NCBI GenBank assembly: GCA_017555465.1
Contig: JAFZGH010000100.1
Coordinates: forward strand, 1 to 12,440
Reading direction: 5' to 3'
Source of the DNA: Akkermansia sp.
Lineage (GTDB): Bacteria > Verrucomicrobiota > Verrucomicrobiia > Verrucomicrobiales > Akkermansiaceae
DNA: 12,440 nt
A program made the translations under genes and the position numbers. Positions 1-6,781 of this stretch are shown piece after piece. How positions within the stretch are numbered: the first letter of the stretch is position 1; each line of letters begins with the position of its first letter. Under the pieces are notes generated by a model. That model was not told where the DNA came from and ran no database searches. It worked only from the letters and a program-made list of their open reading frames with translations.

Positions 1-186
1 CTGCCCCACCAGACGCGCCGGCATGGGTGCCGGGTTCAGGCGGCGCAGCAACTGCTCCACCTCGCGGCACTCGCGCTCCTCATCCGCCGCCTGCTGCATC
101 GCCGCCAGCAGACGGTTCTGCAAAGCCGCAGGCATGGCAGCAGGCTTAGTGGCAGCAGCGTCAATATCTGTCGAAATCTCATCCAT
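1..186 (-). CDS. Small protein downstream of ECF sigma factor, N-terminal 62 residues (possible anti-sigma or regulator), cut by window edge
   Basis: This reading frame runs from an ATG at 186-184 to the window edge without a stop, giving 62 residues. It begins 3 nt after the sigma-factor stop codon (TGA-GCC-ATG), so the two genes are almost certainly co-transcribed and translationally coupled; the two frames are in register. The visible part has no N-terminal membrane helix. It is Ala/Glu/Gln-rich and probably helical (residues 20-50), and it carries a proline motif twice: PAAMPAALQNRL at 15-26 and PAPMPARLVG at 52-61. Genes in this position are often anti-sigma factors, which is the only reason to suggest that role. 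No zinc-finger HxxxCxxC motif is seen in the visible part (single Cys at 40). I do not recognise the family, and the C-terminus, where a membrane anchor would lie, is outside the window. Confidence 0.7.
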   Translation of the reverse strand, partial: MDEISTDIDAAATKPAAMPAALQNRLLAAMQQAADEERECREVEQLLRRLNPAPMPARLVGQ

Positions 187-189
187 GGC

Positions 190-756
190 TCAGCGTTCTA
201 TCGGGTTTGCCTCCAGCTCCCGGCGCAGCGTCTGCAGCGCATAGCGGTAGCGCGAGGTCACAGTGGCTAATTTAGTTCCGGTCATATCCGCAATCTGCTG
301 GAAAGTATGCTCACCCCAGATATGGAGCACCACCACCTCCGCAAACTCCTCCGGCAGCTGGCGCAGCATCGCTTCCAGCCGCACGCGCAGATACTCATCA
401 TCCGCCGCACTGCTCAGCCAGGGCGTTTCCTCCACCCCCTCGCTCAGCGTCTCCTGCTGGGCGGTGGCGTAATTGCGGCGCACCTGTTCGCGGCGGCCGC
501 GGTCCATCGCCAGGTGGCGGATAGCCGTGTATGCATACGCGCGCCATTGGTCGCGGGTCCCGGTAAATGAACCGCCCTCCACCGCATGCACCAGCTGCAC
601 CAGCGTCTCCTGCAGCACATCTTCGGCATCTGCCTCGCTGCGGCACTGCTGGCGCGCATACAGCAGCAACTGCGAACCGTAATCTGCCAGCCAGGCAGAC
701 CAGTCTATCCGCTCCGTTGCAGCATCTGTGGGGGAATGGGGATTCATCTCCTTCAT
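190..756 (-). CDS. ECF-type RNA polymerase sigma factor (sigma-70 family)
   Basis: A 188-residue protein with the two-domain layout of group 4 (ECF) sigma factors, which direct RNA polymerase to a small set of stress or envelope promoters. The region 2 domain lies at about residues 20-92, with the typical helix SEADAEDVLQETLVQL and the later WRAYAYTAIRHLAMDRGRR stretch. A linker of about 35 residues follows. Region 4 is at about 128-183, with LPEEFAEVVVLHIWG then the helix-turn-helix TFQQIADMTGTKLATVTSR. There is no region 1.1 or 3, as expected for ECF factors. The ATG at 756 is the first possible start in frame (an in-frame TAG lies two codons upstream), but no SD precedes it. An ATG at codon 4 sits directly behind GAAGGAG, too close for a normal SD. 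I found no convincing promoter in 757-810. It is coupled to the small gene at 186. Target promoters and the inducing signal cannot be told from sequence. Confidence 0.93.
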   Translation of the reverse strand: MKEMNPHSPTDAATERIDWSAWLADYGSQLLLYARQQCRSEADAEDVLQETLVQLVHAVEGGSFTGTRDQWRAYAYTAIRHLAMDRGRREQVRRNYATAQQETLSEGVEETPWLSSAADDEYLRVRLEAMLRQLPEEFAEVVVLHIWGEHTFQQIADMTGTKLATVTSRYRYALQTLRRELEANPIER

Positions 757-810
757 ACACTAAGCGTTTATCTGCTCCTGTTTTATCTTAACCAAAGGCA
801 TTTTGCCAGA

Positions 811-853
811 AAAAAAGTACAAAGGACAACACGAAATTGTCCTTTGTACTTTT
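811..853 (-). terminator. Rho-independent terminator of aspS
   Basis: A perfect 17-bp inverted repeat lies at 813-829 and 837-853 (AAAAGTACAAAGGACAA and its complement) around a 7-nt loop. On the minus strand, coming from aspS, the hairpin ends in a run of six T (811-816). It begins 19 nt past the aspS stop codon. The stem is AT-rich but unusually long and has no mismatch. The run of T on the plus side is only four, so it should act mainly in the aspS direction and separates aspS from the sigma-factor gene. Confidence 0.88.
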
Positions 854-871
854 ATCATTTACACTTTCTTA

Positions 872-2719
872 TCAGCCCTGCTGCTCGGCAGCGGCCTTTT
901 CGGCCTCCAGCTTCTGGCGCAGCTTCTCAGGCAGCTTCACCTGGATATGCACATCGCGCAGCTGGTTGGGCTCTGCCGGGGCGGGAGACTCGCTCATGAG
1001 GTCGGCGCCGCGGTTGTTCTTCGGGAAGGCAATCACCTCGCGGATAGATTCGCACTTACCGATGAGCATGACCACGCGGTCCAGACCCAGGGCAAGGCCG
1101 CCATGGGGCGGTGCACCGAAGGAGAACGCAGCCAGCAGGTGGCCGAACTGCTCCTGAATCGTGGCATCATCCAGACCCAGGGCGCGGAACGTAGCGTCCT
1201 GCAGGTCCTTCTCGTGAATACGGATAGAACCGCCGCCCAGCTCGTTACCGTTGAAGATAACGTCGTAGGCCTCGGCGCAGATATCGGTGGAAATCTCACC
1301 CTTGAGCACCTTCTCCACATCCTCCGGCACCGGGCGGGTGAAGGGGTGGTGAATAGCGCAGAAGCGCTGCTCTTCCTCATCCCAGCCGAAGAGCGGGAAG
1401 CGGTTCACCCAGAACAGGTCAACCTCATCGTTGCCCTTGAGAATCTCCATGAAATCAGCACAGGCCAGACGCACACGGCCCAGAATGGTGCAGCTCTGCT
1501 CCCAGTTACCGGCGGCAAAGAACACGCAGTCACCGCTCTCAATGTTGAGGCGTTCCTTCAGCGCATCAATCTCGGCATCCGTCAGGCGCTTGGTAATCGG
1601 GCTCTTCCAGCCGTCGCGGTCATTCACATCGCGCACCTTGATGTAGGCAAGGCCCTTGGCACCAGCCTCGATGGCGGTCTGGGTCAGGGAATCCACCTGG
1701 CCCACAGAGGGGTTGAAGCCCTTGGCGTTGATGGCCTTCACCACACCGCCGCTGGCCACAGCGCTGGAGAACACGCGGAAATCACTGTTGGCAAAGATAT
1801 CGGAGCATTCCGTAATCTTCATCTCGAAACGGCGCTCAGGCTTGTCAGAACCGTACTGGTCCATGGCATCGTGCCACGTCATGCGGGGGAACGGAGTCAC
1901 GATATCGCGGCCCACGCTCTCCTTGAACACGCGCTTCAGCATCGCTTCAATCCAGCTGTATATATCCTCCGGCGTAATGAAGGAAGCCTCAATATCAATC
2001 TGGGTGAACTCCGGCTGGCGGTCGGCGCGCAGGTCTTCGTCGCGGAAGCAGCGGGCCACCTGGAAGTAGCGCTCCATACCGGCCACCATGAGCAGCTGCT
2101 TGTACTGCTGCGGGGCCTGCGGCAGAGCGTAGAACGCACCGGGAGTCAGGCGGCTCGGCACCAGGAAGTCGCGGGCACCCTCCGGGGTGCTCTTGGAAAG
2201 AATCGGCGTCTCAATCTCCAGGAATCCCTGCTCGTCAAGGTAGTCGCGCATGGTCTTGGTGATGCGGTGGCGCAGAATCATGTTGCGCTGCATCGCCGGG
2301 CGGCGCAGGTCCAGGAAACGGTACTTCAGGCGGATATCCTCATTGGCAATGTTGCGGTCCAGCTGGAACGGCAGCACAGCAGCCGGGTTCAGCACGGTGA
2401 GAGCCGTAGCCTCCACCTCAATCTCACCCGTGGCCAGGTCAGGATTCGTGGCGTCAATCTCATCCGTCTTGAGGCGGCGCACCACCTTACCGGTCACCTG
2501 AATCACGGTCTCCACGCGCAGAGCCTCTGCCTGCTGCGCCAGATTCGCGTCAATCTCCGGGTGGAAAACTACCTGGGTCTTGCCGGCACGGTCGCGGAGG
2601 TCGATGAAAATCACACCGCCGTGGTCGCGCACAGTGTCCACCCAGCCAACCAGCGTCACAACCTGGTCTACATGAGCGGGGCGGAGCTCATCGCACGTAT
2701 GGGTACGGTAACTATTCAT
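872..2719 (-). CDS. aspS: Aspartyl-tRNA synthetase, bacterial type, probably non-discriminating
   Basis: A class II aminoacyl-tRNA synthetase that charges tRNA-Asp with aspartate in the cytoplasm. The 615 residues match the bacterial form (usually about 590). An N-terminal OB-fold anticodon-binding domain (about 1-110) contains GWVDTVRDHGGVIFIDLRD. Motif 1 is around ETPILSKSTPEGARDFLVPS (170-189). LPQAPQQYKQLL (199-210) is the flipping-loop region. Motif 2 is FRDEDLRADRQPEFTQID (225-242). A bacterial GAD insertion domain is at about 300-430. Motif 3 is GLALGLDRVVM (541-551). A charged C-terminal tail of about 25 residues follows. His33 in DHGG aligns with His31 of the Pseudomonas non-discriminating enzyme (Leu in E. 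coli), so it may also charge tRNA-Asn for amidation by GatCAB. This second point is inference. The ATG at 2719 fits the family's N-terminus; SD is weak. It has its own strong promoter and terminator. Confidence 0.98.
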   Translation of the reverse strand: MNSYRTHTCDELRPAHVDQVVTLVGWVDTVRDHGGVIFIDLRDRAGKTQVVFHPEIDANLAQQAEALRVETVIQVTGKVVRRLKTDEIDATNPDLATGEIEVEATALTVLNPAAVLPFQLDRNIANEDIRLKYRFLDLRRPAMQRNMILRHRITKTMRDYLDEQGFLEIETPILSKSTPEGARDFLVPSRLTPGAFYALPQAPQQYKQLLMVAGMERYFQVARCFRDEDLRADRQPEFTQIDIEASFITPEDIYSWIEAMLKRVFKESVGRDIVTPFPRMTWHDAMDQYGSDKPERRFEMKITECSDIFANSDFRVFSSAVASGGVVKAINAKGFNPSVGQVDSLTQTAIEAGAKGLAYIKVRDVNDRDGWKSPITKRLTDAEIDALKERLNIESGDCVFFAAGNWEQSCTILGRVRLACADFMEILKGNDEVDLFWVNRFPLFGWDEEEQRFCAIHHPFTRPVPEDVEKVLKGEISTDICAEAYDVIFNGNELGGGSIRIHEKDLQDATFRALGLDDATIQEQFGHLLAAFSFGAPPHGGLALGLDRVVMLIGKCESIREVIAFPKNNRGADLMSESPAPAEPNQLRDVHIQVKLPEKLRQKLEAEKAAAEQQG

Positions 2720-2780
2720 AATAAAATCGTTAGAAAAATTGATACAGACAACGCTCCCGGATAAGAACGCAGCGGCGTCA

Positions 2781-2808
2781 ATTCTACGCTTTCCAGCTTA
2801 ATTGTCAA
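2781..2808 (-). promoter_or_regulatory. Sigma-70-type promoter of aspS
   Basis: On the minus strand a perfect -35 box TTGACA (2808-2803) is followed by a 16-bp spacer and TAGAAT (2786-2781). Transcription would begin near 2774, giving a leader of about 55 nt before the aspS ATG at 2719. The promoter lies between the end of the transporter operon (2841) and aspS. I see no hairpin terminator between the two, so aspS may also receive read-through transcripts from the operon. Confidence 0.82.
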
Positions 2809-2840
2809 GCCGTTTTTGGGTCGCGTTGCGGCATGATGAA

Positions 2841-3545
2841 TCAGTGCTGCGGATGGGTGCAGTAATGATTCCTGTTTCCGTGCTTATGGCCCTTGTGTTT
2901 CCTCTTGCAATTGGTATGAAAATACTCCTGTTCATGCAGGACTGGCGACACATCAGGCTCTGGGGCGGTCGATTCCACTTTCTCGTAGGGTTTCGGGGCT
3001 CTGCTGCGCAGACGCGAGGGGGCTGGGTTCTGCGCAATGGAACGGGCGTACTGCGCCCGCATCAGCAAATGCCAGGCAGTGGCATCACCCCCGCGCAGCA
3101 TATAGCGGGAGCCCGCTGCGTAGCCCTCCGTACTTACCAGAGCTTCCGGCGCCACATCCATGTAATTTATGCCAGCCAGCACCTTCCCGCCCTGTCCCAG
3201 CAGCTCCAGCCGCACAACATGAGGCAGCGAGAAATCACCGGCAGGCGCAGTCTTCACCGCCTGCATCCGCGCAATGAGCCCACGCATCTGCTTCTGCTCC
3301 TGGGACGAGAGCTGCGCAATCTCCACCGGACGCCGGATCCGGGCCTCGGCCGATTCGGCCATCACAAGCCGCATCCCCACGCATTGCTCCGCCGCCTGCC
3401 GCAGCCGGGACAGTTCCCTTGCGTTGCCGTCCAGATTGGCCACCTGTTCCCGGGAAGACTCGGCCACGGGCAGCGGTCCGAAGTTCAAGGGAGCAGCCTC
3501 CGACACAGCCAGGCACAAGGCCGCAGTTATGAGCAGGCGTTTCAT
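2841..3545 (-). CDS. Secreted protein of unknown function with a His/Cys-rich C-terminal tail, last gene of the transporter operon
   Basis: A 234-residue protein that I do not recognise. Residues 1-18 form a Sec signal peptide (MKR, a hydrophobic stretch to about 14, cleavage near SEAA-P), so the product should reach the periplasm or outside. The middle (about 20-165) is mixed and fairly charged, with no motif I know. A basic, Pro-rich linker (about 170-205) leads to a striking tail: residues 210-234 hold seven His, two Cys and many Lys/Arg, including KHKGHKHG at 216-223. Such tails often bind Zn, Cu or Ni, but that is inference. The base composition of the tail is more AT-rich than its surroundings. 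The start ATG (3545-3543) overlaps the ATPase stop as ATGA, so it is translationally coupled to the transporter and may be an accessory binding protein. No other family assignment is supported. Confidence 0.85.
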   Translation of the reverse strand: MKRLLITAALCLAVSEAAPLNFGPLPVAESSREQVANLDGNARELSRLRQAAEQCVGMRLVMAESAEARIRRPVEIAQLSSQEQKQMRGLIARMQAVKTAPAGDFSLPHVVRLELLGQGGKVLAGINYMDVAPEALVSTEGYAAGSRYMLRGGDATAWHLLMRAQYARSIAQNPAPSRLRSRAPKPYEKVESTAPEPDVSPVLHEQEYFHTNCKRKHKGHKHGNRNHYCTHPQH

Positions 3546-4561
3546 TTCTTTTCCTCAGGCGTCTCTTTTGCCGCTGGATTCGCCACCCCCGAGCAGCGGG
3601 GGCAGGCTTCGACGCGGTGGCCGGGGGAGATTTCCACCACGGGCGGACGCTCAGTCAGCTGGTCAGTGGGGATGCCCATGCGCTGGCAGAAACGGCAGCC
3701 CTGCACCTGGTGGCGGATGGAGGCCACATGACCAGGAATGGAGGGGAGCAACGTCTTGCGCACGTATTCCCGGCGCGGCATGGCTGCCAGTAATGCTTTG
3801 GTGTATGCGTGCACCGGATTGGCAAAGAGTTCTTCCACTGTGGCACTTTCCACGATTCGCCCGGCATACATGACCAGTACACGGTCGCAGTGCTGGGCAA
3901 TCACCCCCAGATCATGCGTAATCAGCAGCGCGGAAGCACCTAAATCCTCGTGCAATTCGTGCAGAAGAGCCAGAATCTGTTGTTGCACGGTGACATCGAG
4001 CGCCGTGGTGGGCTCATCTGCAATAATGAGTTCAGGCCTGCAAGCCAGCGCCATAGCAATAACCACACGCTGACGCATACCGCCGGAAAGCGAGCCGGGA
4101 TACTGATTCGCACAGAGGGCGGCGCTGGGAATTTTAACACGATTAAGCAGGTTGATAGCTTCCACCCATGCGGCTTCCGCTGTCATTTCACGGTGCAGCA
4201 TGAGCGTTTCTGCTATCTGGTCACCAATGGTGTGCACCGGATTGAGCGCACTCATGGGCTCCTGGAAGATGAAGCCCACACGCCCGCCGCGTAATTCACG
4301 CAGGCGGCGTTGCGACATGGTGGTGACTTCCTCTCCGTCAATACGGATACTGCCGGAAACAATTTTGCCAACAGGCTGGGGCAGCAGGCGCACGAGGCTC
4401 ATTGCCGTCACGCTCTTGCCGCAGCCGCTTTCCCCCACAATACCCACGCATTTGCCGCGGGGGATAACAAAACTGATATCATCCACCGCACGAGACAGGC
4501 CGCGTTCGGTTTCGAACGCAACACTCAGGTTCTTCACTTCCAGAATATTCTCAGCACTCAT
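3542..4561 (-). CDS. Peptide-type ABC transporter ATPase, OppD/DppD/YejF N-half family
   Basis: A 339-residue cytoplasmic ATPase that should power the two permeases encoded upstream. It has the full nucleotide-binding set: Walker A GESGCGKS (43-50), Q-loop Gln100 in FIFQEPMSALNP, signature LSGGMRQR (158-165), Walker B LIIADE with Glu183, D-loop ALD (187-189) and switch His216 in THDLG. The oligopeptide C-terminal region follows (about 235-339). It differs from the usual family tail: instead of the GCxFxPRC...C...C pattern, it has CRFC (289-292) and CPRC (320-323), two CxxC pairs 27 residues apart. The protein matches one half of E. coli YejF, which is a fused double ATPase; no second ATPase gene is in the operon. 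The ATG at 4561 overlaps the binding-protein stop as ATGA, and its stop overlaps the next start the same way. Confidence 0.95.
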   Translation of the reverse strand: MSAENILEVKNLSVAFETERGLSRAVDDISFVIPRGKCVGIVGESGCGKSVTAMSLVRLLPQPVGKIVSGSIRIDGEEVTTMSQRRLRELRGGRVGFIFQEPMSALNPVHTIGDQIAETLMLHREMTAEAAWVEAINLLNRVKIPSAALCANQYPGSLSGGMRQRVVIAMALACRPELIIADEPTTALDVTVQQQILALLHELHEDLGASALLITHDLGVIAQHCDRVLVMYAGRIVESATVEELFANPVHAYTKALLAAMPRREYVRKTLLPSIPGHVASIRHQVQGCRFCQRMGIPTDQLTERPPVVEISPGHRVEACPRCSGVANPAAKETPEEKK

Positions 4562-6771
4562 GAGGCAAGATTAGTTTCAGTGTCAGGCAGGGGGATTTCG
4601 ATATCCGCCGATGGGAAAACCTCTTCTGAATGACGGTGGCGGAGTGTCTCTTCCTTCATCTCCTCGTCTATCCAATACAGGTGGCTATCCAGGGGGTCAT
4701 AATAACGCGGCGGGCAGAAGCGGCAGTCCGGCTCATCCGGCCAGCGCAACCAACGCCACTGGGCAAAACGCCAGTATGATGTTGTCCACCCCGGCACCCA
4801 GGCCAGAGTGGAGGCTATCAGCTGCTGTGCCTGGTGATGCGCAGCAACCGCCTCGGCCTCAGTAGCCGCGGCCTTGCAGGCCAGGATAGCGCGGTCAAGC
4901 GAAGGCGAGTTGGTAGCCGTGATGTTGGACGTACCGGGCAAGGGTTCACCGTCAGGCTTGAACGCATAGGCCGAATTGAAGAAAGGCGCAGGATCCGGCA
5001 GCGGCGGCGAGAAGCCCCAGGAGAAAATAGCTGCCTGGTATTGCTTGTTCTTCACGCGTGAATAATGCACCGTATCATCCACCTGTTCAATGCGCAAATC
5101 CAGTCCGCAATTGGCCGCCTCCTCGCGCAGGATATTCATGCAGTTGGTATAGAGCGGGTCAATGCGGCTGCTGATAACTACCTGCAGGCGGGTCCCATCG
5201 GGCTTGCAGAGGATACCATCAGGGCCGACTTCCGTATACCCGGCGCGGGCAAAGCAGTCGCGCGCCTTTTCCGGGGAATAAGGAAGCGCCTTGATACTCT
5301 CATCCGTATACTGGCCAAAGCCGGAGAAATACGACCCCAGGCGCGCGTAATCACCACGGAACACCGTATCGAGCACCTGCTGCACATTCAACGCGTGGTG
5401 GAACCCGCGGCGCATCATCTTCTCATTAAAAGGAGGCTTGGCGCAGTTAAGGTGAAAACCAAAACAGTTACGTGGCCAGATATTGCTGAAATGAACACGC
5501 TGAATCAGCCCTCGGTGCACAGCATCCATCTCCAGCCCCTCGTACCACACATCAGCCTCGCGGGCATTGAACACATCCAGCTGCCCCAGCCGGAACAACT
5601 CACGCACTTTCGTATTCTCCGAAACAAACTGGTATATGATGTGCTCCACGTTGCAGGAATAGCGCGTGTACTTGCGGTCGGCCGCCCACCAGTCCGGCAC
5701 GCGCACCAGACTCACCTGGCGGCCCATAATCACATTGTAGGGGTTCACCGTATAGCCGCCTGTTGTCGGAGCCACGCGCCACAGATAACGAGTAGGATAA
5801 TCCGGGCCGAATTCGGCATAAAACGCCGTGCAGCTGGGTGGCAGCGAGGCATAGAAAGGCGCATAAGGGCGTGCTGCCGCCAGGGTCACGGCCAGGTACT
5901 GGTTGCCGTATACCTCAATGCGAGAGAAATTGCCCATGTAGTAATCGTTATAGAACGGCTCCACACTATGCGGAGAGGTTCGCACATAGAGCGAGGTGAT
6001 GAAATCGCGAGTGGTCAGGCGCGAGCCATCAGAAAAACGCGCAGCTTCATCGATATGGAAATATACTGTACGACCATCCTTCGACACCGCCCAGCGGTCT
6101 GCGGTACCGGGAATCAGCTTACCTGTGCCGGGGTGCAGGCGTATAAGAGGCAGGTCTATATCATCGTACAAGTACCGGCGGAAGGCATTATTGCTATTCG
6201 GCCCGAACACCCGGAACGTACTGGGGAAGGAACGCTGCAACGCCAAGCGCAGGGTACCGCCTTTCCGGGCAGCCGGGCTGCCCAGTTCCGGCTGGTCCAT
6301 TCCATCGTGCCACTCCAGGTCCTCCGGAAGCTGGTTTTCACGCAGAAACACGAGATAGTCGCCCTGCTCTGCGCGGCGGCTCAGGTTCATCATATTCTGC
6401 CAGGTATTCTGCAGACGCGTCCGGGCCCGCTGCTGGCGGGCACCGCCGGGGGCAGAGGTCAGGTATTGCACCAGGGCCGCCTCACACGACTGGCGGTTTT
6501 CCTCCAGATTCTCCTGCACATATGCCTTCACGCGTGCATTCCAGCGCTCCGGGAAGCCGGCAAAGCCTGGCGGCATCTGCCAGCGTTTCGTGTACATCGG
6601 CACATCATCCGTCTCCGCAAACCCCATAGGCAGGGTTAAATCCGACGGGTGCTGCCACTCCAGCCCCAATGCCGCGCCGTCATCATCGCAGGCGCAGAAC
6701 ATCACACTGCCCAGCAGCACTGCAGAAGCAAGCAGCAGGCGGCGGCACATCTGGCGGAGAAAAAACTTCAT
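4558..6771 (-). CDS. YejA-like peptide/oligopeptide substrate-binding lipoprotein (SBP_bac_5 family)
   Basis: A 737-residue extracytoplasmic binding protein for the ABC importer. The chosen ATG (6771-6769) lies 10 nt after the YejE-like stop and gives a clear lipoprotein signal: basic RQMCRR, hydrophobic LLLASAVLLGSVMF, then Cys28 in FCAC. The Cys is followed by Asp-Asp-Asp, which in E. coli keeps lipoproteins in the inner membrane. A module of about 120-140 residues (29-165) with no motif I recognise comes before the family start at AARKGGTLRLA (167-177), which matches the APKGG start of YejA. Next comes a solute-binding core, with DGRTVYFHIDEAARFSDGS (232-250) typical of the family. The C-terminal region near residue 660 (WVPGW...YWRFAQWRW) also resembles YejA, followed by an acidic tail. 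YejA proteins bind peptides; the actual ligand is unknown. The family's usual length is about 600, so this one is long. Confidence 0.93.
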   Translation of the reverse strand: MKFFLRQMCRRLLLASAVLLGSVMFCACDDDGAALGLEWQHPSDLTLPMGFAETDDVPMYTKRWQMPPGFAGFPERWNARVKAYVQENLEENRQSCEAALVQYLTSAPGGARQQRARTRLQNTWQNMMNLSRRAEQGDYLVFLRENQLPEDLEWHDGMDQPELGSPAARKGGTLRLALQRSFPSTFRVFGPNSNNAFRRYLYDDIDLPLIRLHPGTGKLIPGTADRWAVSKDGRTVYFHIDEAARFSDGSRLTTRDFITSLYVRTSPHSVEPFYNDYYMGNFSRIEVYGNQYLAVTLAAARPYAPFYASLPPSCTAFYAEFGPDYPTRYLWRVAPTTGGYTVNPYNVIMGRQVSLVRVPDWWAADRKYTRYSCNVEHIIYQFVSENTKVRELFRLGQLDVFNAREADVWYEGLEMDAVHRGLIQRVHFSNIWPRNCFGFHLNCAKPPFNEKMMRRGFHHALNVQQVLDTVFRGDYARLGSYFSGFGQYTDESIKALPYSPEKARDCFARAGYTEVGPDGILCKPDGTRLQVVISSRIDPLYTNCMNILREEAANCGLDLRIEQVDDTVHYSRVKNKQYQAAIFSWGFSPPLPDPAPFFNSAYAFKPDGEPLPGTSNITATNSPSLDRAILACKAAATEAEAVAAHHQAQQLIASTLAWVPGWTTSYWRFAQWRWLRWPDEPDCRFCPPRYYDPLDSHLYWIDEEMKEETLRHRHSEEVFPSADIEIPLPDTETNLAS

Positions 6772-6781
6772 AATATCATGT

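Noticed and set aside
803..2764. A 653-codon open frame on the plus strand opposite aspS
   Set aside because: It lies antisense to a complete, well-conserved aspartyl-tRNA synthetase and its translation has no recognisable motif; the long open frame comes from GC-biased codons on the other strand.
2798..3037. Alternative minus-strand frame overlapping the His-rich tail, suggesting a frameshift in the exported protein
   Set aside because: The main frame is open from the signal peptide to its stop without interruption, and the alternative frame shows no better features; a frameshift is not needed to explain the sequence.
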